From the NCBI RefSeq assembly GCF_947496855.1, contig NZ_CANMED010000001.1, positions 62,001-126,000 of the forward strand: a stretch of DNA of 64,000 nt, written 5' to 3'. The notes beneath the pieces were generated by a model. It made no database searches. It worked only from the letters and a program-made list of their open reading frames with translations, and was not told the origin of the DNA. The stretch is from an uncultured Aquimarina sp. (GTDB taxonomy: Bacteria; Bacteroidota; Bacteroidia; Flavobacteriales; Flavobacteriaceae). Position 1 is the stretch's first letter. Each line of letters opens with the position of its first letter. The position numbers were made by a program, and so were the translations under genes. Below, piece after piece: positions 17,391 through 26,637 of this stretch.

Positions 17391-18219
17391 TAAATAAAGT
17401 ATGTCCGCAATTATGGCAGAATTTAGCTCTGTCCTGATGTTTACTTGCGTTACAGTTGGAGCAAACTTGAGAATTTATATTGATAATTGCAGATTTTTGT
17501 CCCGCAGCATACTCTGCACTTACAATCCCTGTGGGTACCGCAATAATCCCATATCCCATAATCATAATAAGAGCAGCAAGTAATTGCCCGATGGGGGTAA
17601 CAGGTGCAATATCTCCATAACCTACAGTAGTTAACGTTACAATACACCAGTAAACACTTATAGGGATGCTTTTAAAACCACTTTCTTCTCCTTCTATAAT
17701 ATACATTAATGTACCAGCAATGATACAAACAACAACTACAGCGAATAAAAATACGAATATCTTGGCTCTACTGTCTCTAATAGCTTTCGCTAAGTTGTTT
17801 GATGCACCTAGATATCTCGAGATTTTTAATATTCTAAATACTCGAAGTAATCTTAACGCCCTTACTGTTAAAAGTGCACTTGATCCTACAATAAAAAATG
17901 AAAGGTAAAGAGGTATAGTTGATAAGAAATCAATGATTCCATAAAAACTAAATATATATTTAAAGGGTTTTTTTATCGATATAATTCTTGCTATATACTC
18001 AAATGTGAAGAATATAGTAATAACCCATTCCGCATAATATAGCAAGTTATAAGTTCTTTCAGAAAGACCTTTTACACTCTCTATCATGACAAAAATGATA
18101 CTTAAAAGAATGAGTATTAAAAGAATTACATCAAAGATTTTACCTAATGGAGTATCCGCCTCATAAATAATCTCATGTAATTTCTCTTTCCAGTTTCTTG
18201 TATGTAGTTTGTGATTCAA
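17383..18219 (-). CDS. Voltage-gated-type K+ channel with C-terminal zinc ribbon
   Basis: A 278-residue six-transmembrane channel subunit. S1-S3 cover about 28-115. S4 carries arginines at every third position (Arg120, 123, 126, 129), a voltage-sensor pattern. The pore has the selectivity filter TVGYGD at 198-203, and S6 follows. The C-terminus has a zinc ribbon with Cys253, Cys256, Cys268 and Cys271 (two CxxC-type pairs), an unusual cytosolic addition that might sense metal or redox state; that is inference. It precedes miaA with an 8 bp overlap. The family is clear, the physiological role unknown. Confidence 0.9.
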   Translation of the reverse strand: MNHKLHTRNWKEKLHEIIYEADTPLGKIFDVILLILILLSIIFVMIESVKGLSERTYNLLYYAEWVITIFFTFEYIARIISIKKPFKYIFSFYGIIDFLSTIPLYLSFFIVGSSALLTVRALRLLRVFRILKISRYLGASNNLAKAIRDSRAKIFVFLFAVVVVCIIAGTLMYIIEGEESGFKSIPISVYWCIVTLTTVGYGDIAPVTPIGQLLAALIMIMGYGIIAVPTGIVSAEYAAGQKSAIININSQVCSNCNASKHQDRAKFCHNCGHTLFNE

Positions 18220-18254
18220 AATTGATTATTTTAACGAAAATACTAAAAAATTAG

Positions 18255-20222
18255 CTAGTCTTTTTTTATCGTGATTACTGTGTTGTTTTCTAAATCGACT
18301 ATTAAATTGAAGAATTCTTTTAAAGAATTATAGTATTCTACAGGATAATAAGACGATAAAAATTTAATAGTATGAAAAACCTGAAGTTGGTAGCCCTGTA
18401 CTTGAAAGTTTAAACTTAGTTTTCCTGATTTCCCAGGAAGTGTATAATTTTGATTTTTAGGAATATCTAGAAACTGATAGTTATCAGGAATTTCAATTAA
18501 AACAATATAAGAATAAGAGTCTTTGTATCCGAAGTCCACAGGATAGGTTCTTTCGTTTAGTTTAAAAGGGTTTTCTTCGAAAAACGGTTTTGTAAACGGT
18601 TTTAAGTAAATGATATCTTCAATCTTTTCTGTTGATTTCGTGAAACTAATTTCTTCTATAAATGGTTTTTCTGCATTATTTTGATTTTGTACACCTGCTC
18701 CCGATGTAACAAGATGTTCATCTGGACTTAGGATTCTGTCTAAAAATTTTTCTTCTGATACTTTATCAAATGCCTTTCTTTTAGAATTTGCATGATATCC
18801 ATTATACATATATTTTGCTACACCCTCAAGTATCAACTCATCAGTTAAAGTAAATTTTTCTCTGTAATAATAGGATGAATGATTTTTGGGTTTTACATCA
18901 ATCCAAGAACTTCCATTTTTGAAATCTAAAAGTCTAGCATATTGATTTAAACATCTAAAAGGAATTTGACCAAACGCTAAGGTTTTTTCTGTAGCATCTA
19001 GCAAATAAGTTTCTTTATCGATAGCTAATTGAATAATTAGATAATTAAAATCGGTAAGTACAGGATGAATTTTAGTGGCGTATCCATTATTTCTAGTTGA
19101 TAATAAAACAGGTTTTACAGCAAACCCTTGTTCCTTATATATGTTATGCAGAAGAATATTCATTTCTGCTACATTTCCGACTTTAGACTTTATTATTTCT
19201 TTTATTTCTACATCTCTGAAAATATGATATTTTTCGTTCCAGGTATAATTATCGGTAACGTGTTTATAAATTGCTTTTGCTTTGTCTAAGCTAATAGGCA
19301 TTGTTTTTATTGTCTCAGGAAGTATGTTTTTAGTGGCATTTACTTTTTTAAGTTGTATTCCTATTGTTTTTTCAGTTCTAAGCTCTTTGTCTACGTTTTT
19401 CCAAGTTTCAGTATATTTCTTATTAACTCCATCAAAACCTTTATACTCTTTAAGTTCATATTCTACACGAGAAAAGTAGTTTTTTTTGGCGGTCATGAAC
19501 TTTTCTTTTTTAAAGGCGGGAATGTCTTTCATAATATATTGATTATGAGAACAATCTGCTGAAGCGCTATTGCTTAGTTCTATACATTCTTTTTTTATGG
19601 AACTTTCTTCTACATCAAGCTTTAGTGAACCAACTAATCTAATGTTGTAGACATAATTTCCCGGAAGATCTGCAATACATTCACTATACATTTTGGGAAT
19701 GTCATCCTGAAATTCCCATCCTTTAAAATTAAATATAAAGGGAGATTCTGTTTGATATGAATACGTAATAACTGAACCAGGCTTTACATTAGGGAAAGTG
19801 AATTTTACTAATGTATAATGCTCATCATATTTTTCTTTATATATATTGTCTTCTCCAAGTTTCGTTTTTATGATTTTACCATTTTCCAGGTTGTGAGTAT
19901 ATGCTATAAGATTTCTGAAAATTTCTTTTCTATTCTTGTTTCGGTATAAAAGCACTTCAATTGTGCTCTTCTCAAACCCTTCTTTATTTAGAATTTTAAT
20001 TTTTCCACTATAATCTGTTAGTAGGTTATAGTTCCCTCCATTTTCTATTCTACTAAACCCTTTTTCATATATATAAAAGGCATTAGCTGTGGTGTCTTTT
20101 TCGTAGCGAGTTCCTTTTAAATCAGTTTGACTTACGACCAAGCTTTTGTAGTTATAGTTTTCCTGAGAGATGCTAGAAAAGTAAAGTAAAAGAAAAAAAA
20201 CAGAAAAAAAGGACCGATGCAT
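18255..20222 (-). CDS. Secreted DUF3857/transglutaminase-like protein
   Basis: A 655-residue exported protein with a signal peptide (about 1-20, ending near SISQ). The N-terminal half (about 50-250) is a DUF3857-type beta domain. The middle (about 300-420) is transglutaminase-like, with the His and Asp parts visible (TDFNYLIIQL, YLLDAT). Where active transglutaminases have Cys in a G-x-C-x-D/E context, this protein reads VGNVAEMN, so the nucleophile seems absent. Many Bacteroidota relatives look similar, which suggests a binding or structural role. The minus-strand block continues on both sides with short gaps. Confidence 0.8.
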   Translation of the reverse strand: MHRSFFSVFFLLLYFSSISQENYNYKSLVVSQTDLKGTRYEKDTTANAFYIYEKGFSRIENGGNYNLLTDYSGKIKILNKEGFEKSTIEVLLYRNKNRKEIFRNLIAYTHNLENGKIIKTKLGEDNIYKEKYDEHYTLVKFTFPNVKPGSVITYSYQTESPFIFNFKGWEFQDDIPKMYSECIADLPGNYVYNIRLVGSLKLDVEESSIKKECIELSNSASADCSHNQYIMKDIPAFKKEKFMTAKKNYFSRVEYELKEYKGFDGVNKKYTETWKNVDKELRTEKTIGIQLKKVNATKNILPETIKTMPISLDKAKAIYKHVTDNYTWNEKYHIFRDVEIKEIIKSKVGNVAEMNILLHNIYKEQGFAVKPVLLSTRNNGYATKIHPVLTDFNYLIIQLAIDKETYLLDATEKTLAFGQIPFRCLNQYARLLDFKNGSSWIDVKPKNHSSYYYREKFTLTDELILEGVAKYMYNGYHANSKRKAFDKVSEEKFLDRILSPDEHLVTSGAGVQNQNNAEKPFIEEISFTKSTEKIEDIIYLKPFTKPFFEENPFKLNERTYPVDFGYKDSYSYIVLIEIPDNYQFLDIPKNQNYTLPGKSGKLSLNFQVQGYQLQVFHTIKFLSSYYPVEYYNSLKEFFNLIVDLENNTVITIKKD

Positions 20223-20271
20223 TAAATGTATTTTTAGTATATAATGTTTAGTAGCTTTTAAAGTAGGAATG

Positions 20272-21663
20272 TTACTCCTTTAAATCGATTTTATTTTTGT
20301 CTAATGTGACTAATTTTAGCTTTTTGTGCTGTCGTACATAACTTTGAATAATGTGTTGCGCATTGGGATTGTGACCCATAGGAGTGATAATAGATCTTAA
20401 TATATCAATATTATTAATCTGATGGTTAAGATTAAAATATCCGATTCCTTTAAACTCACCATCTTCTATTAGTATCACACTTTGTTCATCGATATCACGG
20501 CCACGATCAATCACCATCATGTCTTTATTATCAAAGGAATGATCAGAAATAAATTCTTGCACACGTTTATTGTAATCCTCAATAGATTCATTTTGAATAC
20601 AGGCGCCATTACACTGTTTAATAGTGTGATTAAAACAATTTTCTTTTCCTTTATCTAAGCCCATTAACTTTAGACATAGATTATATTCTTCAGTCCATCG
20701 ATACATAAAAGATTTAGCCTGCTGTCTATTCGTAAATGTTGTGATACTAGATTTAAGTTTATCAACTTTGTCAACTTGTAGATTCATATAACCATTGTCA
20801 TCAATAAATTGATATAATGCCTGATCAAATTTTGTTCTTTTAAGCGATCGATTATATTTAGGTCTATTAAGTTTTATCTCTTCATTCTCTTTTAGCAGCG
20901 CTAATAATTCACTACCAGTAATTTCGTAAGTTACGTTTGCTACTTCTTCCTGAATATTTTTTGATTTTCTATTATCATTAGTGAAGTGTTGGGTAACTCG
21001 TTTTTTAATGTTTTTACTTTTTCCAATATATATTATGGTGCCATCTTCTCGATGCATATAATAGACTCCTGTTGTTGATGGAACATTCTCGATAAGTTTA
21101 AGTAGTTTATCATCTACTTTTTTCTTAATATCTAATCGAACCGTTTCTTTAAGGATATTTTTTTCTACATCCTTAGATAATAATAATTTAAAAAGTTTGA
21201 CGGTAGCTTGTGCATCCCCAGTAGCTCTATGTCTATCCGAAATAGCAATTCCTAAACTACGAACTAATTTCCCGAGACTATATGATTTTTGATCAGGAAT
21301 TAGTTTTTGAGAAAGTTCTACGGTACAGAGTGACTGACGTTCAAAATCAAAGCCAAGTCTATTAAATTCAGTTCTTAATATTCTATAATCGAAAGATGCA
21401 TTATGTGCCACGATAATACAATCTGTAGTGATTTCTACAATTCTTTTAGCTACTTCGTAAAATTTAGGAGCATTACGAAGCATTTTATTGTTTATTCCTG
21501 TTAAGTTAACAACAAAGGGTTGTATAGGCTTTTCCGGATTAACCAAACTAATGAATTGATCAACTACTTTATGACCGTCAAATTTGTAGATCGCAATTTC
21601 CGTTATTCCTTCTTCATTATATTTTCCTCCTGTAGTTTCTATATCTAAAATTGCGTACATCAT
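20272..21663 (-). CDS. DnaQ-like 3'-5' exonuclease fused to a GIY-YIG nuclease domain
   Basis: A 463-residue two-nuclease fusion. Residues 1-165 form a DEDDh exonuclease like the Pol III epsilon subunit: DIETTG with Asp7 and Glu9, HNASFDYR, and HRATGDA. Residues about 195-280 form a GIY-YIG domain like UvrC/Cho (GVYYMH, then YIGKSKNIKKR with the catalytic Arg, then GSELLALLKENEEIK with Glu). The rest resembles the UvrC-homology region of Cho proteins, including a C-x6-C pattern in KENCFNHTIKQC. This fusion is known in Bacteroidota and some Actinobacteria and is presumed to act in UvrB-linked excision repair. Two adjacent ATGs are possible starts. Confidence 0.9.
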   Translation of the reverse strand: MMYAILDIETTGGKYNEEGITEIAIYKFDGHKVVDQFISLVNPEKPIQPFVVNLTGINNKMLRNAPKFYEVAKRIVEITTDCIIVAHNASFDYRILRTEFNRLGFDFERQSLCTVELSQKLIPDQKSYSLGKLVRSLGIAISDRHRATGDAQATVKLFKLLLSKDVEKNILKETVRLDIKKKVDDKLLKLIENVPSTTGVYYMHREDGTIIYIGKSKNIKKRVTQHFTNDNRKSKNIQEEVANVTYEITGSELLALLKENEEIKLNRPKYNRSLKRTKFDQALYQFIDDNGYMNLQVDKVDKLKSSITTFTNRQQAKSFMYRWTEEYNLCLKLMGLDKGKENCFNHTIKQCNGACIQNESIEDYNKRVQEFISDHSFDNKDMMVIDRGRDIDEQSVILIEDGEFKGIGYFNLNHQINNIDILRSIITPMGHNPNAQHIIQSYVRQHKKLKLVTLDKNKIDLKE

Positions 21664-21723
21664 TCTTTTCTGGTGGGGTAGCCTTTATGTATTAGTTTAT
21701 TTCTCGACCTAAAGTAACATTTT

Positions 21724-22398
21724 TTAATGACTATAATTTCTTTCACCAAAAATAGAACTTCCTATACGTACCATAGTGCTACCAGATTCTATTGCAAATT
21801 GGTAGTCTCCGCTCATTCCAATTGATAGTGTTTTTAACGTAGGATGATCAGTTTTAAGTATTTCAAACAGTGACTTTATGTTGTTAAATTCGTTTTTAAT
21901 TTGCTCTTTATTATCAGTAAAGGTAGCCATTCCCATTAACCCTGTAATGTTAATATTGGTAAGTGATTTAACCTCTTGGGAATTTAATAAATCAATGACT
22001 TCTTCATTATTGAGACCAAATTTGCTTTCTTCCTGAGCTATTTTGATCTGTAATAGGCAATTGATTGTTCTATCGTTTTTGATAGCTTGTTTATTGACTT
22101 CTTTTAGAAGCTTAAAACTGTCAATAGCATGGATAGTATCTACATATGGCGCCATGAATTTAACTTTGTTTGTCTGCACATGACCTATCATATGCCAAGA
22201 AATATCCTTAGGCATTTCTTCCCATTTTTGGGTCATTTCCTGAATCTTATTTTCTCCAAAAATTCTTTGTCCGGCTTGATAAGCTTCTAATAAATCCGAA
22301 ACAGGTTTAGTTTTGGATACAGCTACAAGAGTTACCTCTTTAGGAACTGTTTTGAGTATGTGTTTTAGGTTTTCCTCTATAGAATTCATAAGGTGCAA
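21724..22398 (-). CDS. YggS/PLPBP-family pyridoxal phosphate homeostasis protein
   Basis: A 224-residue PLP-binding protein with an alanine-racemase-like barrel and no known enzymatic activity; it buffers PLP and amino-keto acid balance in the cytoplasm. The PLP lysine sits in LVAVSKTKP near residue 29, followed by FGENKIQE and the WHMIGHVQTNK motif. The C-terminal SIGMSGDYQFAI and STMVRIGSSIFG segments bind the PLP phosphate. The ATG three codons in (MNSIEE) is an alternative start. About 230 bp without features separate it from the DUF1015 gene, so it may have its own promoter. Confidence 0.93.
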   Translation of the reverse strand: MHLMNSIEENLKHILKTVPKEVTLVAVSKTKPVSDLLEAYQAGQRIFGENKIQEMTQKWEEMPKDISWHMIGHVQTNKVKFMAPYVDTIHAIDSFKLLKEVNKQAIKNDRTINCLLQIKIAQEESKFGLNNEEVIDLLNSQEVKSLTNINITGLMGMATFTDNKEQIKNEFNNIKSLFEILKTDHPTLKTLSIGMSGDYQFAIESGSTMVRIGSSIFGERNYSH

Positions 22399-22628
22399 AG
22401 ATACCGAAATTTACAAAAACTGAATTGTAATATTCTTCTATATTAAGGGAATCGTATTTAAAAAAATCAACGAGACAATTAGCTCCCTAAAATAACTTAT
22501 TCTTATAAATTGGAACTTCAAAAGGGTAGTGAGAATGTATTATAGTGTATGCTAGAATCTAAAATAATATCAGAAATTTTTTAATTCGATTCTTCAGGGT
22601 TAAAACTTATATCGTTTCCGCTTTAATT

Positions 22629-23867
22629 TCAGAATTCATAAATGGTGATACCACTTCTCAATTTTGGTTCAATATATGTACTTTTAGGTGGCATTTTCAA
22701 TCCTTGGTCTGCTATCTTTTTTATTTGCTCTACAGCCGCGGGAAATAATCCAAAACCAACCTGAAAATCTTCTTGATCGATCCTGCTTTTTACGTATACA
22801 ATGTCATTTTTACCATGAGAATACTCGATGCGATTGTCGGTTCTGAGATCTTTTATTCCCAAAATAGGGTCTAATACTGTTTTAAATAAAATCTGAGCAT
22901 CTAATTCTTCTAATGCATCCGTAAATTCATAGATTGTTTTTCTAAGGTATAAAGAGTAAAATTCACCATCAAGATACATACTAAAATGATGTGGTTGTGA
23001 GGGTTTGTATACTTCGATCCCTCGATTTTCTATTCTAAACCATTCATCTAATTGGATTAAGAACTCTTCTTTTGATAAACCATTTAGATCTTTAATTAGC
23101 CTATTAAATTCATATATCCTAAGGTCTGATTCAGGGATCAGATAACTCATAAAAAAGTTGTACGGTTCTGTTCCTTTATGTTCTGAGTTATTTGATGCTA
23201 GATCCTTCGACAATAAATAAGACGAGGCAGATCTATGATGCCCATCTGCAATATAGATAGTTTTCATTGCATCAAAAGCTGATTGTATTTGTTCAATACT
23301 TTTTTTATCATCCACTTTCCATAGATAATGTGTATCACGATAGGTGGTCGTAAATTCATACTCCGCTCTTTCCTGAATAACTTTTTCAATTATTTGAGCA
23401 ATTACGTCATTATCTGGATAAGTAAGAAGTACGGGTTCTGCATTGAATCCTACAGTTTTTAGATATTGTTTGAAAGTGGTCTCTCGATCTGCTAAAGTGT
23501 CTTCATGCTTTTTGATGATATCGTTTTCATAGTCCTCCGCACTTGCCGCTGCAATAATACCAGAGAAGGATTCTTTTTCACGATTCACGATTTTATATAT
23601 ATAGAAACAAGGAGTTTCATCTTGCATAAAAATCTCATCTTCTTTAAACTCCAGATATCGATTACGAACCAATTTATAACGATCTTCTCCCGAAATTTCT
23701 TTATGATACTTATACCCCGGATTGACAATATGTAAAAAAGAATAGGGGTTATAATCCATTCTAGAATCTCTTTCTACAGGAGTATAACTTTGGTAAGAAC
23801 GTGAAGCAATTAAACTTACTTTATCTCTTGTAGGACGAACTGCTCTGAATGGATTTATTTTTGCCAT
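22629..23867 (-). CDS. DUF1015-family protein
   Basis: A 412-residue soluble protein of the DUF1015 family, starting with the typical INPFRAVRPTRDKVSLIASRSY. The conserved ADGHHRS motif (near 215) and VRNRYLEF are present. The biochemical role is unresolved; in many Bacteroidota it lies beside serine biosynthesis genes, which is not the case here. Its ATG overlaps the stop of the M23 peptidase gene by one base (TAATG), so the two are coupled. The ADGHHR histidines look like a metal or catalytic site, but that is inference. Confidence 0.85.
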   Translation of the reverse strand: MAKINPFRAVRPTRDKVSLIASRSYQSYTPVERDSRMDYNPYSFLHIVNPGYKYHKEISGEDRYKLVRNRYLEFKEDEIFMQDETPCFYIYKIVNREKESFSGIIAAASAEDYENDIIKKHEDTLADRETTFKQYLKTVGFNAEPVLLTYPDNDVIAQIIEKVIQERAEYEFTTTYRDTHYLWKVDDKKSIEQIQSAFDAMKTIYIADGHHRSASSYLLSKDLASNNSEHKGTEPYNFFMSYLIPESDLRIYEFNRLIKDLNGLSKEEFLIQLDEWFRIENRGIEVYKPSQPHHFSMYLDGEFYSLYLRKTIYEFTDALEELDAQILFKTVLDPILGIKDLRTDNRIEYSHGKNDIVYVKSRIDQEDFQVGFGLFPAAVEQIKKIADQGLKMPPKSTYIEPKLRSGITIYEF

Positions 23868-24481
23868 TAATTCTCATTTATAAATTTAGTAGGATCTAAA
23901 TATCCTTTTGTGTTTTTGGAATATCCGCCACCAATATCCATAAAGATATCATCTCTAAGTTCCAGATGCAAATGCGCGAGATATTGTCCGTTAGCAGTTC
24001 CTATAGTTCCTATAGAAATTCCTTTTTTGACAAGGTCTCCTTCCTTTACTTTTATAGTCCGACAATGTGCATATACAGATTCATAATAGTTACCTTCATA
24101 TTTATGAATGACACGTATCACATTCCCCCAACCGCCACCAATATTTTCTGCAAAAGACACATAACCATTAGCAATTGAATAAATAGTATCTCCAAGATCA
24201 GAGTTGCCACCGCTAACTCCATTCCAGTCATCACCTAAGTGATTGTTTTCTTTGAATTTTTGAGCATTGTAATATCCTTTGGCATTTGGTTTACCTACAG
24301 GAAAGCCAAAATCCGTTACAATAAACTCTTTGTATTTATTAAAGAGAGAATCATATTTTGTGTACTTATCCTGAGTTTCTATTGATTCCTGTAGATAATT
24401 AGTTTTGTTATTTGGCACAAGTTGTTTTCTGCTTGAAAAAGAAGTCAAAAAAATAATTATGATACCCCAAAGTATTTTCAT
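23867..24481 (-). CDS. M23-family (LytM-like) metallopeptidase, exported
   Basis: A 204-residue protein with an N-terminal hydrophobic export segment (about 1-17) and an M23 domain from about 80. The zinc site is readable: NHLGDDW supplies His and Asp (HxxxD) and the C-terminal HLHLEL supplies HxH. Members hydrolyse peptidoglycan cross-bridges, or serve as activators of other hydrolases when zinc ligands are lost; all ligands appear present here. The GDxxYSIANGYVSF stretch is the usual first beta hairpin. Overlaps the DUF1015 start by one base and follows hbd by 31 bp. Confidence 0.88.
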   Translation of the reverse strand: MKILWGIIIIFLTSFSSRKQLVPNNKTNYLQESIETQDKYTKYDSLFNKYKEFIVTDFGFPVGKPNAKGYYNAQKFKENNHLGDDWNGVSGGNSDLGDTIYSIANGYVSFAENIGGGWGNVIRVIHKYEGNYYESVYAHCRTIKVKEGDLVKKGISIGTIGTANGQYLAHLHLELRDDIFMDIGGGYSKNTKGYLDPTKFINEN

Positions 24482-24512
24482 AAATAAACTACTTTTCTAA
24501 CAATGAACCATT

Positions 24513-25400
24513 CTACACAAACTGTTTCGCCACTTTTTCTGCTTTTCTGCTTTCTGAGTAGTCATAAAAACCTTCACCACTTTTTACGCCAAGCTTTCCA
24601 GCCATTACCATATTGACTAATAATGGGCAAGGTGCGTACTTAGGATTTTTGAAACCATCATACATTACATTCAGTATCGAAAGACATACGTCTAATCCAA
24701 TAAAATCTGCTAATTGTAATGGTCCCATAGGATGAGCCATACCCAATTTCATTACAGTATCAATCTCAGAAACTCCAGCAACTCCATTGTATAAAGTTTC
24801 AATAGATTCATTGATCATTGGCATTAGGATTCTGTTAGCTACAAATCCAGGATAGTCATTTACTTCCACAGGAACTTTTCCTAAAGTTTTAGACATTTCC
24901 ATGATCGTATTAGTAACTTCATCAGAGGTGTTGTATCCTCTAATGATTTCTACTAATTTCATAATTGGAACGGGGTTCATAAAATGCATACCAATCACCA
25001 TATCTGGTCTTTTGGTAACCGCAGCAATCTGAGTAATGGAAATAGAAGATGTATTAGTGGCAAGAATTGTATCTTCTGGACAAGCTTCACTTAAGTCCTT
25101 AAATATTTTTAGTTTTAAATCAATGTTTTCAGTAGCTGCTTCTACGACAAGACCTGCATATTCAACACCTTCTTTGATGTTAGTATAAGTTGAGATATTT
25201 CCAAGAGTTGTTTCTTTATCAGACTCAGAAATTTTCTCTTTGGCAATCATCCTGTCAAGGTTCTTGGTAATGGTTGCTAATCCTTTGTCCAGAGATTGCT
25301 GAGAGATATCAATTAGTTGAACTTTAAATCCTTTTTGTGCAAAAGTATGGGCAATACCATTTCCCATAGTTCCTGCTCCGATTACTGCTACGTTTTTCAT
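24513..25400 (-). CDS. 3-hydroxybutyryl-CoA dehydrogenase
   Basis: A 295-residue NAD-dependent 3-hydroxyacyl-CoA dehydrogenase acting on short acyl chains, in fatty acid breakdown or butyrate/hydroxybutyrate metabolism. The Rossmann motif is GAGTMGNGIAHTFA at the N-terminus; the catalytic His lies in GMHFMNPVPIMKLVE, paired with Glu, and NTSSISI and the C-terminal dimerisation domain (PGFVANRILMPMINE, LADFIGLDV) follow. The length is that of the monofunctional enzyme (Hbd/PaaH-like), without a hydratase domain. It lies 31 bp before the M23 gene and 125 bp after the Gfo/Idh gene. Confidence 0.93.
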   Translation of the reverse strand: MKNVAVIGAGTMGNGIAHTFAQKGFKVQLIDISQQSLDKGLATITKNLDRMIAKEKISESDKETTLGNISTYTNIKEGVEYAGLVVEAATENIDLKLKIFKDLSEACPEDTILATNTSSISITQIAAVTKRPDMVIGMHFMNPVPIMKLVEIIRGYNTSDEVTNTIMEMSKTLGKVPVEVNDYPGFVANRILMPMINESIETLYNGVAGVSEIDTVMKLGMAHPMGPLQLADFIGLDVCLSILNVMYDGFKNPKYAPCPLLVNMVMAGKLGVKSGEGFYDYSESRKAEKVAKQFV

Positions 25401-25449
25401 GTGTGTATGTGTGTTTTTTTTGAAAAATTATTGTGAAAATGTGACATTC

Positions 25450-25502
25450 AGCGGAATCTAAATGAATTAGACATATAGTGTGGGTTTCCCCCCGATTCCG
25501 CT
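25450..25502. repeat. Inverted repeat in the Gfo/Idh-hbd intergenic gap
   Basis: AGCGGAATC at 25450-25458 and GATTCCGCT at 25494-25502 are perfect 9 bp inverted repeats separated by 35 bp. The element lies downstream of the Gfo/Idh gene and upstream of hbd on the minus strand. It could be a weak attenuator or a binding site; no T-run follows either arm. Confidence 0.45.
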
Positions 25503-25524
25503 CGAGAAGACGATCACTATTTAA

Positions 25525-26493
25525 TTATGCTTTACGAAAACAGGCTATAATCTGTAATGCTACTTCTAATGCTTTTTTACCTTGTGACAGGGATACGATA
25601 GGAGTAGTGTTATTATTAATAGCATCCGCAAAGGTGTCTAATTCATCTAATATTGCATTATTAGATGGAACTTCAGGGTTATCAAAATAGATCTGTTTTT
25701 TTACACCTTCTGCATTTTGCAAAATCATATCAAAATCACCTGGTTGTTCTGGAGCATCTTTCATCTTTACGACCTCACATTTTTTCTCAAAGAAATCTAT
25801 AGAGATATAAGCGTCTTTTTGAAAAAACCGTGCTTTTCGCATATTTTTTAATGAAATACGACTAGCGGTAAGATTTGCGACACATCCATTTTCGAATTCA
25901 ATTCTAGCATTTGCAATGTCCGGTGTTTCACTAATTACAGAAACCCCACTGGCACTAATATGTTTTACATCAGAATGTACAACACTAAGAATTGCATCTA
26001 TATCATGAATCATTAGATCTAATACCACAGGAACATCGGTTCCACGAGGATTAAATTCTGCAAGTCTATGTGCTTCGATAAACATTGGATTATCGATTTT
26101 ATTCGCAACCGCAGTATATGCAGGGTTAAAACGTTCTACATGACCAACCTGACCTTTTACGTTATTAGCATTGGCCAATTCTATAAGCATTTCTGCTTCT
26201 TCAACCGTATTGGTGATTGGTTTTTCTATAAAAACGTGTTTTCCAGCTTGTATAGCTTGTTTTGCAACTTCGAAATGTGCGAAAGTAGGTGTTACAATGT
26301 CTACAACATCTACCGCATTAATTAACTCTTCAACAGAATTAAATAATTGATAGCCAAACTCTTCTGCAATAACTTTTGCTTGTTTATCACTGGCATCATA
26401 GAAACCAATGAGTTCGTATTTTTCGGATTGTTCCAGGAGACGTAGGTGAATTTTTCCAAGGTGTCCTGCGCCAAGTACTCCGGCTTTGAGCAT
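25525..26493 (-). CDS. Gfo/Idh/MocA-family oxidoreductase
   Basis: A 322-residue NAD(P)-dependent dehydrogenase of the glucose-fructose oxidoreductase/inositol dehydrogenase family. The N-terminal Rossmann fold begins GVLGAGHLGKIHLRLLE, and the conserved EKPITNTVEEA (Glu-Lys-Pro) motif is near 91. The catalytic-type Asp and His lie in DLMIHDIDAIL (around 165). The substrate cannot be read from the sequence; sugar derivatives or related polyols are usual. It is the first gene of the long minus-strand block, diverging from pcm across a 144 bp gap. Confidence 0.88.
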   Translation of the reverse strand: MLKAGVLGAGHLGKIHLRLLEQSEKYELIGFYDASDKQAKVIAEEFGYQLFNSVEELINAVDVVDIVTPTFAHFEVAKQAIQAGKHVFIEKPITNTVEEAEMLIELANANNVKGQVGHVERFNPAYTAVANKIDNPMFIEAHRLAEFNPRGTDVPVVLDLMIHDIDAILSVVHSDVKHISASGVSVISETPDIANARIEFENGCVANLTASRISLKNMRKARFFQKDAYISIDFFEKKCEVVKMKDAPEQPGDFDMILQNAEGVKKQIYFDNPEVPSNNAILDELDTFADAINNNTTPIVSLSQGKKALEVALQIIACFRKA

Positions 26494-26637
26494 AATTCAA
26501 GATTTTACACAAAAATAGTATTATTTATAAATTCTAAATCTTAATTCTATCTAAAATGTAAAATAATCAGTTTAATGCTAAAATTGTTCTTTATTCTTTA
26601 AAATCTTTATGTAATTTTAGCCTGTTAATCTACCCTA

